Assembly (NCBI GenBank): GCA_046294265.1
Contig: JBKBKC010000024.1
Span: 1 to 17,043 of the forward strand
DNA length: 17,043 bases
DNA from: JBKBKC01 sp046294265
GTDB lineage: Bacteria > Pseudomonadota > Alphaproteobacteria > Rhodobacterales > Rhodobacteraceae
Direction of reading: 5' to 3'
The notes beneath the pieces are model-generated. The model was not told the origin of the DNA. It searched no databases and saw only the letters and a program-made list of their open reading frames with translations. Below, one piece after another: positions 6,829 to 14,007 of this stretch (position 1 is its first letter; each line of letters starts with the position of its first letter). Position numbers and translations under genes: made by a program.

Positions 6829-6956
6829 CTGGTTCGCGCCGTCCGGGTCGCCGACGGCAGGAAGCGGGCCTTGTCCCGCCGAGTTTGGAAATCACGCGCG
6901 ATCGGGCACCAGCAAGTGGTTCGCAGCGTGCTTCATGTCCGATGAGGGGCTTTCCC

Positions 6957-7271
6957 ATGTTCATGCGAGGCGACCGTCTGATCACGGAACTTCCCCCCCC
7001 GAAGGCGCAGGATCCCTATGCCGCCGCTGCCTTGCAGGAACTGCTGGGCGGAAAGTACGGCGAGATGTCCACATTGGGCAACTACATGTTCCAGAGCTTC
7101 AATTTCCGCAGCAAGGCCAAGCTTCGGCCGTTCTACAGCCCTGTTGCCTCGATCACCGCAGAAGAGCTTGCGCATGTCGAACTTGTGGCCAACGGCGTTG
7201 CGATGCTGAATGCCGGGCCTGACGATCCCGACGGCGATGCGGCCGATGCTCGAGCTCGTCCAGGGGGTTGA
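6957..7271 (+). pseudogene. Manganese catalase, N-terminal fragment
   Basis: From the ATG at 6957, which has an AGGGG Shine-Dalgarno 8 bp upstream, the frame reads MFMRGDRLITELPPPKAQDP. It then continues with LQELLGGKYGEMSTLGNYMF, then FRSKAKLRPFYSPVASITAE, then ELAHVELVANGVAMLNAGPD. This is the N-terminal part of dimanganese (non-haem) catalase. The Glu of LQELLGG and the Glu and His of AEELAHVE correspond to the first three metal ligands. The later Glu and His ligands and about 170 residues are missing. After about 7230 the frame continues into foreign sequence (ARARPGG) and stops at 7271. The enzyme normally disproportionates hydrogen peroxide; this fragment cannot. An ATG at 6963 is an alternative start. 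Confidence 0.85.
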
Positions 7272-7342
7272 ATTCCGCGACGGGATCAGGCACGAAATCC
7301 AAGCCGCCTGATCAGGCCGTCACCAACTTTCGGCGATAGCTC
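7246..7342 (+). mobile_element. Probable IS256-family right-end fragment
   Basis: A 21-codon plus-strand tail, MLELVQGVEFRDGIRHEIQA plus a final A, ends at TGA 7309-7311. It resembles the FxDGI-type C-terminus of IS256-family transposases. It is followed by a sequence read on the minus strand from 7342 as GAGCTATCGCCGAAAGTTGG, which looks like an IS256-type terminal repeat. The IS110 reading frame is interrupted exactly at 7342/7343, as expected for an insertion. The assignment rests on short motifs recalled from the family and is not certain. Confidence 0.4.
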
Positions 7343-7685
7343 TCCGCCGAAGTCACAGGTACGAAGCCCATCGTCGGACGCGTCGCCACCTCGCAAATCG
7401 CTTCGGCATCGGCCAGGTCATTCTTCTGCCGCTTCACGAACTGGTTGACCTCGGCGGGCGGGATGAGGCGCAGCTCATGGCCCAGCTCCCTGACCTCCCG
7501 GCCCCAGAAATGGGCGCCCCCAATGGCTTGCATGCCTACAGCGCCGCGCGGCAACTGGCCGACAAATGCCGTCCCTGATCCCGTGTCAGCTTCTTGCACA
7601 TTAAGGCACTACCCGTCGCATCACCCCCGTGCGCCTGAACCACATTCTTCGCCAGGTAGAGCCCGACCGTGGCAATCTCCGACGT
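7343..7685 (-). pseudogene. IS110-family transposase, N-terminal fragment (degenerate)
   Basis: The minus strand encodes the N-terminal RuvC-like DEDD domain of an IS110 transposase. SEIATVGLYLAKNVVQAHGG from about 7682 is followed, in another frame, by GGAHFWGREVRELGHELRLI, then FVKRQKNDLADAEAICEVA and FVPVTSAE. Several lesions are visible. The expected ATG at 7685-7683 reads ACG. The first catalytic Asp (GLDLAK in relatives) is Tyr. A frameshift lies near 7590-7610. The coding match ends at 7343, where the IS256-like end begins, and a translation through that junction stops at 7312. It is inactive. Confidence 0.8.
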
Positions 7686-7869
7686 GGCCGTCCTCCTTCG
7701 TCAATCATCGCAGACCCGCCTTGGCATGCCGACGCCGTCGGGGGGCGGTCACATCATCAGAGCCCCTGCACAACCATGATCCCCGGCTGACGAGGTTCAC
7801 CGCAATTATTCAAAGTTATTGAAGGCGTCAAAATGCACAGGCGCGGCCCGGTGGGTAAACACGCAAGGG
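7686..7869. other. Region between IS110 remnant and glp terminator
   Basis: No gene was recognised here. Read on the minus strand, the part next to 7685 has a GGAGGA Shine-Dalgarno before the lost IS110 start and is probably the non-coding left end of that element. The stretch around 7790-7830 is AT-richer (ATTATTCAAAGTTATTGAAG) and otherwise featureless. Confidence 0.4.
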
Positions 7870-7904
7870 AAAAAAGGGGGCGCGCGCGGCGGCGCCCGCC
7901 CCCC
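7870..7904 (-). terminator. Intrinsic terminator of the glp operon
   Basis: On the minus strand, just after the glpV stop, GGGGGCGGGCGC pairs with GCGCGCGCCCCC across a 4-base CGCC loop (11 of 12 pairs). Six T residues follow at 7875-7870. This is a very stable rho-independent terminator, 8 bp past the glpV stop codon. Confidence 0.92.
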
Positions 7905-7911
7905 TTCGGCT

Positions 7912-9639
7912 TCAGTTTTGCCAGGATTTGATCAACTCGGAATAGCTGATCGTCTCGCCGGCCGGCTTTTCGTTCGCCAGCTTGCCCACCGGGGCGCCGG
8001 GCTGGTCGATCCAGTATTGCGGATCGCGGACCTCGTTCATCTTGGGTCCGATGTCGCCCTGCACGCCTGCGCGTTCCAGACGCTCCATCACCGCCTCCTG
8101 ATCGGCGCAGAGCGCATCGAGGGCCGCCTGTGGGGTCTTTGCCCCCGACATGGCGTCACCGATGTTCTGCCACCACAGCTGCGCGAGACGCGGATAGTCC
8201 GGCACGTTGGTTCCCGTCGGTGTCCAGGCCTCACGCGCGGGCGAGCGGTAGAACTCCACCAGCCCCCCAAGACGCGGCGCGCGTTCGGTAAAGCTTTCGT
8301 GGTTGACGGTGGAGTCGCGGATGAAGGTCAGCCCGACGTGGCTTTTCTTCACGTCCACGGTCTTGGACACCACGAACTGGGCATAGAGCCAGGCGGCTTG
8401 CGCACGATCGACGGGTGTGGATTTCATCAGCGTCCACGACCCAGCGTCCTGATAGCCGACCTTGGTGCCTTCCTTCCAGTAGGCGCCATGGGGTGAGGGG
8501 GCCATGCGCCATTTCGGCGTGCCGTCCTCGTTCATCACGGGCAGGCCCTCTTTCACCATATCGGCGGTGAAGGCGGTATACCAGAACATCTGCTGCGCGA
8601 TCTGGCCCTGGGCGGGGACGGGACCGGCTTCGCCAAAGGTCATGCCCTGCGCCTCGGGCGGGGTGTATTTCTGCAACCAGTCGATGGCCTTGGTGACCGC
8701 ATAGACGGCGGCGGCATCATTGGTCGCCCCCCCGCGCGAGGTGCAGGAACCCACGGGACGGTCGTTTTCGTCGACCCGGATACCCCATTCATCCACGGGC
8801 TTGCCGTTGGGATAGCCCACGTCGCCCATCCCGGCCATGGACATCCAGGCATCGGTGTAGCGCCAGCCAAGGCTGGGGTCCTTCTTGCCATAATCCATGT
8901 TGCCGAACACGCCCGAGGACGGGCCGCCCGCATAGGCCATGTCGCGCCCGGTGAAGAACTCGGCGATGTCCTCATAGGCCGACCAGTTCAGCGGAACGCC
9001 CAGATCATAGCCATACTTGGCCTTGAAATCCTCTTGCGACTTGGGGTGGTCGAACCAGTCGGCGCGAAACCAGTAGAGGTTGGCGAACTGCTGGGTGGGA
9101 AGCTGGTAGAGCTTGCCATCCGGGGCGGTGGTGAAGGACGTGCCGATGAAATCGGCCACGTCGAGGCCCGGATTGGTGACGGATGCCCCCTCTTCCTTCA
9201 TCCAGTCGTCGAGGATGCGCACCTGCTGATAGCGCCAGTGGGTGCCGATCAGATCGGAGTCGTTGATGTAGGCGTCATAGATATTCTCGCCGGTCTGCAT
9301 CTGGGTCTGCAGCTTTTCGACCACGTCGCCCTCTCCGATCAGATCATGGGTGATCTTGATGCCGGTCATCGCGGTGAAGGCCGGGGCCAGCACCTTGGCC
9401 TCATACTCATGCGTGGTGATGGTTTCGCTGACCACCTTGATATCCATACCGGCAAAAGGCTTGGCGGCGTCGATGAACCACTGCATCTCGGCCTCTTGGT
9501 CGGCCCGGCTCAGTGTCGAAAGGTCGCCGATCTCGGCATCGAGAAAGGCGCGGGCGGCGGACATGTCTGCCCATGCGGGTGCCGCCCCCGTTGCCATCAG
9601 CGCGAGCGCCATGGCGGTTGTCGTGTGGCGAAGTCTCAT
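7912..9639 (-). CDS. glpV: Glycerol ABC transporter substrate-binding protein GlpV
   Basis: This is a 575-residue periplasmic binding protein of the large family-1 type. The signal peptide (MRLRHTTTAMALALMATGAA, cut after APAWA) leads to DMSAARAFLDAEIGDLSTLS and a long two-lobed body. It includes HEYEAKVLAPAFTAMTGIKI, then YDAYINDSDLIGTHWR, then QLPTQQFANLYWFRADWF, then QMFWYTAFTADMVKEG. It should capture glycerol and deliver it to GlpPQ, by analogy with the Rhizobium GlpV system. The ATG at 9639 is chosen over an ATG at 9768 because it has a strong GGGAGGAT Shine-Dalgarno and begins directly with the signal peptide. It is the last gene of the operon, preceded by a 94-bp spacer with a GC-rich stem-loop and followed by a terminator. 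Confidence 0.88.
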   Translation of the reverse strand: MRLRHTTTAMALALMATGAAPAWADMSAARAFLDAEIGDLSTLSRADQEAEMQWFIDAAKPFAGMDIKVVSETITTHEYEAKVLAPAFTAMTGIKITHDLIGEGDVVEKLQTQMQTGENIYDAYINDSDLIGTHWRYQQVRILDDWMKEEGASVTNPGLDVADFIGTSFTTAPDGKLYQLPTQQFANLYWFRADWFDHPKSQEDFKAKYGYDLGVPLNWSAYEDIAEFFTGRDMAYAGGPSSGVFGNMDYGKKDPSLGWRYTDAWMSMAGMGDVGYPNGKPVDEWGIRVDENDRPVGSCTSRGGATNDAAAVYAVTKAIDWLQKYTPPEAQGMTFGEAGPVPAQGQIAQQMFWYTAFTADMVKEGLPVMNEDGTPKWRMAPSPHGAYWKEGTKVGYQDAGSWTLMKSTPVDRAQAAWLYAQFVVSKTVDVKKSHVGLTFIRDSTVNHESFTERAPRLGGLVEFYRSPAREAWTPTGTNVPDYPRLAQLWWQNIGDAMSGAKTPQAALDALCADQEAVMERLERAGVQGDIGPKMNEVRDPQYWIDQPGAPVGKLANEKPAGETISYSELIKSWQN

Positions 9640-9658
9640 TAGATATCCTCCCGAATGT

Positions 9659-9718
9659 TGAGACGTCTCAGTTTCTCGTTCACGCCGGGGGGAGGGGGTC
9701 GCATCCCCGACCTCCGGC
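9659..9718 (-). promoter_or_regulatory. Intercistronic stem-loop and palindrome between glpU and glpV
   Basis: The 94-bp gap is the only sizeable one inside the glp operon. Its glpU-proximal part (about 9684-9718) can fold into a GC-rich hairpin, GCCGG against CCGGC with inner GGAGG and GGGG pairs. Next to it lies a perfect 12-bp palindrome TGAGACGTCTCA at 9659-9670, 20 bp before the glpV ATG. Such hairpins often stabilise or set separate levels for binding-protein mRNA; that role is inferred. There is no T-run, so it is not an intrinsic terminator. Confidence 0.5.
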
Positions 9719-9733
9719 AACTTTGGCCTTGAA

Positions 9734-10165
9734 TCAGACCCAGCGGAACACCGCCACGGCATAGACAAGGCACAGGATCAGCGCCCCCCAGAGGGGTGCG
9801 CCGAAGAAGAAGAGCCAGCCAAGGTTGATGAAGGCCGACCCCAGAAGCGAAATGAACAGCCGGTCGCCCCGCGTGGTCTCGATGCGCAACACGCCCACGC
9901 GCGGAGTTTCGGGATAGCGGATGGCGAGGATCGTGAAGGTGACCAAAAGGCTGGCGATGAACCAGAAGAACAGCGCGACCGGCAGCGTCCAGGCCATCCA
10001 GCCGCCAGGCACGAACTGGCCGGTCCAGTCGATGGCGCCGTTCTTGCGCGGGGCGATCCAGAGGATCACGGCGAGGGCCGCGAGCATGACGGCGGCGGCG
10101 CCTCCGATGATCGCGGGCCAGTTGACGCGGGACGTGGTGCCGGGGGTGGGGGTAGCGCGGGTCAT
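9734..10165 (-). CDS. glpU: Small membrane protein of the glycerol transporter, GlpU (DUF2160)
   Basis: This 143-residue protein has about four hydrophobic segments: PAIIGGAAAVMLAALAVILW, then AWTLPVALFFWFIASLLVTF, then LFISLLGSAFINLGWLFFF, then ALILCLVYAVAVFRWV. An RYPETPRVGVLRIETTRGDR loop lies between the second and third. It matches the DUF2160 type found only in glycerol ABC operons (GlpU of Rhizobium). Its function is unknown; a transporter accessory role is inferred from its strict place between permease and binding-protein genes. The ATG at 10165 shares its A with the glpQ stop (TGATG). A longer frame reaching 10990 in the same register is a shadow of glpQ. Confidence 0.85.
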   Translation of the reverse strand: MTRATPTPGTTSRVNWPAIIGGAAAVMLAALAVILWIAPRKNGAIDWTGQFVPGGWMAWTLPVALFFWFIASLLVTFTILAIRYPETPRVGVLRIETTRGDRLFISLLGSAFINLGWLFFFGAPLWGALILCLVYAVAVFRWV

Positions 10166-10968
10166 CACACCCTCCCCAGGGCAAAGCCCTTGGCGATGTA
10201 GTTGCGCACGAAGTAGATCACGAGCGCACCCGGCACGATGGTCAGCACCCCGGCGGCGGCCAGAACACCCCAGTCCATGCCCGATGCCGACACGGTGCGG
10301 GTCATCGTGGCGGCGATGGGTTTGGCGTTGACGGAGGTCAGCGTGCGCGACAGCAGCAGTTCCACCCAGGAGAACATGAAGCAGAAAAAGGCGGCCACGC
10401 CGATCCCGCTTGCGATCAGCGGCATGAAGATCTTCACGAAGAACCGGGGGAAGCTGTAGCCGTCTATATAGGCCGTCTCGTCGATTTCCTTCGGGACGCC
10501 GCGCATGAAGCCTTCCAGGATCCAGACGGCCAGCGGCACGTTGAACAGGCAATGCGCCAGCGCCACGGCGATGTGGGTGTCGAACAGGCCCACGCTGGAG
10601 TAAAGCTGGAAAAAGGGCAGGGCGAACACGGCGGGCGGCGCCATGCGGTTGGTCAGAAGCCAGAAGAACAGGTGCTTGTCGCCCATGAAATTGTATCGGC
10701 TGAACGCATAGGCCGCTGGCAGCGCAACGGTCAGCGAAATCACCACGTTCATCGTGACGTAGATGATCGAGTTGACATAGCCCATGTACCAGGCCGGATC
10801 GGTCAGGATGACGACGTAGTTGCGGAACGTCAGGTCGCGCGGGAAGAGTGAGAAGGACGAGGTGATCTCGGTATTCGTCTTCAGGCTCATGTTGATCAGC
10901 CAGTAGATCGGGATCAGCAGGAACAAGAGGTAAAGTGTCATCACCAAGGGGGAAAAGCGCAGGCGCAT
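10165..10968 (-). CDS. glpQ: Glycerol ABC transporter permease GlpQ
   Basis: This is a 267-residue inner-membrane permease of the MalG/UgpE type with about six membrane segments. The cytoplasmic EAA loop is visible as KEIDETAYIDGYSFPRFFVK followed by IFMPLIASGIG. The N-terminus (FSPLVMTLYLLFLLIPIYWL) and an early extracytoplasmic loop (DPAWYMGYVNSIIYV) are typical of the family. It pairs with GlpP to form the glycerol path and docks on GlpS/GlpT. Both ends overlap neighbours through TGATG junctions (glpP upstream, glpU downstream), so expression is coupled. Confidence 0.9.
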   Translation of the reverse strand: MRLRFSPLVMTLYLLFLLIPIYWLINMSLKTNTEITSSFSLFPRDLTFRNYVVILTDPAWYMGYVNSIIYVTMNVVISLTVALPAAYAFSRYNFMGDKHLFFWLLTNRMAPPAVFALPFFQLYSSVGLFDTHIAVALAHCLFNVPLAVWILEGFMRGVPKEIDETAYIDGYSFPRFFVKIFMPLIASGIGVAAFFCFMFSWVELLLSRTLTSVNAKPIAATMTRTVSASGMDWGVLAAAGVLTIVPGALVIYFVRNYIAKGFALGRV

Positions 10969-11840
10969 CAGCGGCCCTCCTGCCGGTCAAGGCCGGTCAT
11001 CACGGTGTAGAACACCCATGACACCAGCAGGATGACGACGAAATACATGAGGCTGAACGCGGCGGCGGGGCCGAGGTCGAACTGCCCGATGGCCATTTTC
11101 ACCAAGTCGATGGACAGGAAGGTGGTGGCATTGCCGGGACCGCCGCCGGTGACCACGAAAGGCTCCGTGTAGATCATGAAGCTGTCCATGAACCGCAGCA
11201 GGACCGCGATCAGCAGGACGCCCTTCATCTTGGGGAGCTCGATATAGCGGAACACGGCCCAGCGGCTGGCCTGGTCGATGCGGGCGGCCTGATAATAGGC
11301 CTGCGGGATGGATTGCAGGCCCGCATAGCACAGCAGGGCCACCAGCGATGTCCAGTGCCACACGTCCATCACGATCACCGTGGCCCAGGCGTCGATGGGG
11401 TTGTTGGTGTAGTTGTAGCTGATGCCGAGGCTGTTCAGCGTGCGACCCAGAAGGCCGATATCGACGCGCCCGAAGATCTGCCAGATTGTGCCCACCACGT
11501 TGAAGGGGATCAAGAGCGGCAGCGCCATCAGCACGAGGCAGAGCGAGGCCCAGGCCCCCTTTTTCGGCATGTTCAGCGCGATGTAGATGCCCAGCGGCAC
11601 CTCGATCGCCAGGATGATGGCGGAAAAGATGATCTGGCGACCCAGCGCGTCGTGCAGGCGGCTGGAGGTGACCATCTGTTCAAACCATTCCAGCCCCGTC
11701 CAGAAAAAGCGATTGTTCCCAAAGGTATCGTTCATCGCATAGTTGACGACCGTCATCAGCGGCAGGACGGCGGAAAATGCCACCACCACCAGCACCGGCA
11801 GCACGAGGAACCACGCACGGTTGTTCTGGGTCTTGTCCAT
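10968..11840 (-). CDS. glpP: Glycerol ABC transporter permease GlpP
   Basis: This is a 290-residue permease of the MalF/UgpA type. After a short hydrophilic MDKTQNNR it has a first membrane segment (FLVLPVLVVVAFSAVLPLMT). It then shows NYAMNDTFGNNRFFW and the EAA loop YYQAARIDQASRWAVFRYIE followed by LPKMKG. The C-terminal VVTGGGPGNATTFLSIDLVK is a family hallmark. The start is ATG 11840, which lies 1 bp after the glpT stop; an upstream in-frame ATG at 11912 would extend into glpT and looks unconserved. It overlaps glpQ by one base. Confidence 0.9.
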   Translation of the reverse strand: MDKTQNNRAWFLVLPVLVVVAFSAVLPLMTVVNYAMNDTFGNNRFFWTGLEWFEQMVTSSRLHDALGRQIIFSAIILAIEVPLGIYIALNMPKKGAWASLCLVLMALPLLIPFNVVGTIWQIFGRVDIGLLGRTLNSLGISYNYTNNPIDAWATVIVMDVWHWTSLVALLCYAGLQSIPQAYYQAARIDQASRWAVFRYIELPKMKGVLLIAVLLRFMDSFMIYTEPFVVTGGGPGNATTFLSIDLVKMAIGQFDLGPAAAFSLMYFVVILLVSWVFYTVMTGLDRQEGR

Positions 11841-11841
11841 G

Positions 11842-12918
11842 TCAGGCGGGCCCCCCTTCGATGCGCCAGTCGTCGGCATAGACGTTGATCCGCTCGGGGG
11901 CGAAGCGCACATGGGTCAGATGCGCGCCCAGCGCCAACCCTTCGGGCGCCACGACGTTCAGGGGCTGCCCCATCACCATGCCCCGCACGACGCGATGGCG
12001 GCCCACATCCTCGATGCGGGTGACGGTAAAGGGCAGGCCATCGCCCGCCGTCAGCGTCACATATTCCGGCCGGATGCCGATCTGCACGCGGCCCTTCGGC
12101 GCGCCGTAGCCATGGCCCAACATCACCGCCTCCGGGCCGAGATGCGCGATGTTGCCCGAAACGGTGGCATCCAGCAGGTTCATGCCGGGCGAGCCGATGA
12201 AATAGCCGACAAAGGTATGGGCCGGGGCCTCGAACAGCTCCTCCGGCGTGCCAAGCTGCACCACCTGCCCCTCGGACATCACCACCACCTTGTCGGCGAA
12301 GGTCAGCGCTTCGGTCTGGTCGTGGGTGACGTAGATCATCGTATGGCCGAATTCGCGGTGCAGCGATTTCAGCTGCGTGCGCAGCTCCCATTTCATGTGG
12401 GGGTCGATCACGGTCAGCGGTTCGTCAAAGAGGATCGCGTTCACATCCTCGCGCACCATGCCGCGGCCCAGGCTGATCTTTTGCTTGGCATCCGCCGTCA
12501 GGCCCTGCGCGCGGTGGTCAAGCATGCCCTCCATCCCGATCATGGCGGCGATCTGATCGACGCGGGCCTTGATATAGTCCGCATCCTTGCCCCGGTTGCG
12601 CAGGGGAAAGGCCAGGTTCTGGCGCACGGTCATCGTGTCGTAGACGACAGGAAACTGGAACACCTGCGCGATGTTGCGGGCCGCCGTCTCTGCCCCCGTC
12701 ACATCACGGTCGCCGAACAGGACGCGCCCCTGGGACGGGCGCACAAGTCCCGAGATGATGTTCAAAAGGGTGGTCTTGCCGCAGCCAGAAGACCCCAGCA
12801 GGGCATAGGCCCCGCCGTCCTGCCAGACGTGATCCATTTCCTTGAGCGCATAATCGGCCGGGCCGGTCGGCCTTGGCAGGTAGCTGTGGGCAAGCCTGGA
12901 CAGGGTGATGCGCGCCAT
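11842..12918 (-). CDS. glpT: Glycerol ABC transporter ATPase GlpT (degenerate signature motif)
   Basis: This 358-residue ABC ATPase has Walker A GSSGCGKTT at 42-50, Q-loop Q88 (VFQFPVVYDTMTV), Walker B AILFDEP with catalytic E166, and switch His H199 (YVTHDQTEA). A C-terminal OB/TOBE regulatory region ends in FAPERINVYADDWRIEGG. The signature is not LSGGQ: at 140-150 the protein reads LTADAKQKISL, so the Ser and both Gly of the motif are changed. The D-loop (TVID) is also unusual. With GlpS it forms a heterodimeric motor for glycerol uptake, as in Rhizobium GlpST. It lies 3 bp after glpS and 1 bp before glpP. The name glpT here is the alphaproteobacterial ATPase, not the E. coli glycerol-3-phosphate antiporter. 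Confidence 0.88.
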   Translation of the reverse strand: MARITLSRLAHSYLPRPTGPADYALKEMDHVWQDGGAYALLGSSGCGKTTLLNIISGLVRPSQGRVLFGDRDVTGAETAARNIAQVFQFPVVYDTMTVRQNLAFPLRNRGKDADYIKARVDQIAAMIGMEGMLDHRAQGLTADAKQKISLGRGMVREDVNAILFDEPLTVIDPHMKWELRTQLKSLHREFGHTMIYVTHDQTEALTFADKVVVMSEGQVVQLGTPEELFEAPAHTFVGYFIGSPGMNLLDATVSGNIAHLGPEAVMLGHGYGAPKGRVQIGIRPEYVTLTAGDGLPFTVTRIEDVGRHRVVRGMVMGQPLNVVAPEGLALGAHLTHVRFAPERINVYADDWRIEGGPA

Positions 12919-12921
12919 CGC

Positions 12922-14007
12922 TCAGGCCACCATCGCATAGGGGGCAGGCGCGGCAAGCTGCCCGCCCGCGCCGAACAGGTAGATATGGGTGGGGTCAAGC
13001 CACAGCCGGATCTGGGCGCCGTCGGTCAGGTCATGGATGCCGTGCACAAGCGCCACCCAGCGGTCGGGGCCGTGCGTGACATGCAGGAAGGTTTCCGACC
13101 CGGTGATCTCGGACACGCCAAGGCGGCAGTCGAAGGCAATGGCGGCGGGGGTTTCGTGCAGCGCCAGATGGTTGGCGCGAAAGCCCGCGGAAAAGTCGCC
13201 ATCGGGCAGCGCACCAAGGGGGCCAGTGGCGGGGATTGCCGCGCCGTCGGCAAAGCTGATCCGCCCGCCCGCCTTCCGGCACGGCAGGAAGTTCATCGGC
13301 GGATCGCTGAACACCCGCGCCGTGGTCGCATCGGCGGGGTGGCGGTAGACCTGCGTGGTCGGGCCAAACTGCGTGACGCGGCCCTGCCAGAGCGTCGCCG
13401 TGCGCCCGCCCAGCAGCAGCGCCTCCTCGGGCTCGGTCGTCGCATAGACGAAGATCGCGCCGGACTCCTCGAAGATGCGCGGGATCTCGGCCCGCAATTC
13501 CTCGCGCAGTTTGTAGTCGAGGTTGGCCAGCGGTTCGTCCAGAAGCACCAGCCCCGCGCCCTTGACCAGCGCCCGGGCCAGCGCACAGCGCTGCTGCTGG
13601 CCTCCCGACAGTTCCAGCGGGCGACGGTCGAGCATCGGGGTCAGCTTCAGCATTTCGGCGGTGTCGCGCACGGCGCGGTCGATCTCGGCCCGCGACTTGC
13701 CCATCAGGCGCATCGGAGAAGCGATGTTGTCATAGACCGACATCGCCGGGTAGTTGATGAACTGCTGGTAGACCATCGCCACCTTGCGGTCCTGCACGCG
13801 CATGCCGGTTACGTCCTGCCCGTTCCACAGGATGCGCCCGGTTGAGGGCGCATCCAGCCCCGCCATCAGCCGCATCAGCGAGGTCTTGCCCGACAGCGTA
13901 GGGCCGAGAAGCACGTTCATCGTGCCCTTGTCGAGCGTCAGGCTGGTCGGCTGGATATAAACCTCCCCCTTCACCACGCGACTTACGCTGTCGAGTTCAA
14001 GCGCCAT
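12922..14007 (-). CDS. glpS: Glycerol ABC transporter ATPase GlpS (missing switch His)
   Basis: This 361-residue ABC ATPase has Walker A GPTLSGKTS at 35-43, Q-loop in VYQQFINYPAMSV, canonical signature LSGGQ at 133-137, and Walker B LVLLDEP with catalytic E158. The usual switch region THD is replaced: YATTEPEEA at 188-196 has Thr191 where ATPases normally have His. A C-terminal OB/TOBE region follows (RANHLALHETPAAIAF to THIYLFGAGG). It partners GlpT in the glycerol importer. The ATG at 14007 overlaps the end of glpD by 11 bp, so it is coupled to the dehydrogenase gene. Family identity is firm from its position in the glpSTPQUV order and from the paired ATPases. Confidence 0.88.
   Translation of the reverse strand: MALELDSVSRVVKGEVYIQPTSLTLDKGTMNVLLGPTLSGKTSLMRLMAGLDAPSTGRILWNGQDVTGMRVQDRKVAMVYQQFINYPAMSVYDNIASPMRLMGKSRAEIDRAVRDTAEMLKLTPMLDRRPLELSGGQQQRCALARALVKGAGLVLLDEPLANLDYKLREELRAEIPRIFEESGAIFVYATTEPEEALLLGGRTATLWQGRVTQFGPTTQVYRHPADATTARVFSDPPMNFLPCRKAGGRISFADGAAIPATGPLGALPDGDFSAGFRANHLALHETPAAIAFDCRLGVSEITGSETFLHVTHGPDRWVALVHGIHDLTDGAQIRLWLDPTHIYLFGAGGQLAAPAPYAMVA

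Noticed and set aside
7445..8496. Plus-strand frames opposite the IS110 fragment and glpV
   Set aside because: They have no Shine-Dalgarno support and no homology features; the opposite strand is clearly coding.
9734..10990. 418-codon minus-strand frame spanning glpU and glpQ
   Set aside because: Only the last 143 codons are GlpU; the upstream part is an out-of-frame reading of glpQ.
11743..13845. 700-codon plus-strand open frame opposite glpS/glpT/glpP
   Set aside because: It is antisense to three intact ABC genes, His/Gln/Arg-rich and without family features. It is an artefact of high-GC codon use on the opposite strand.
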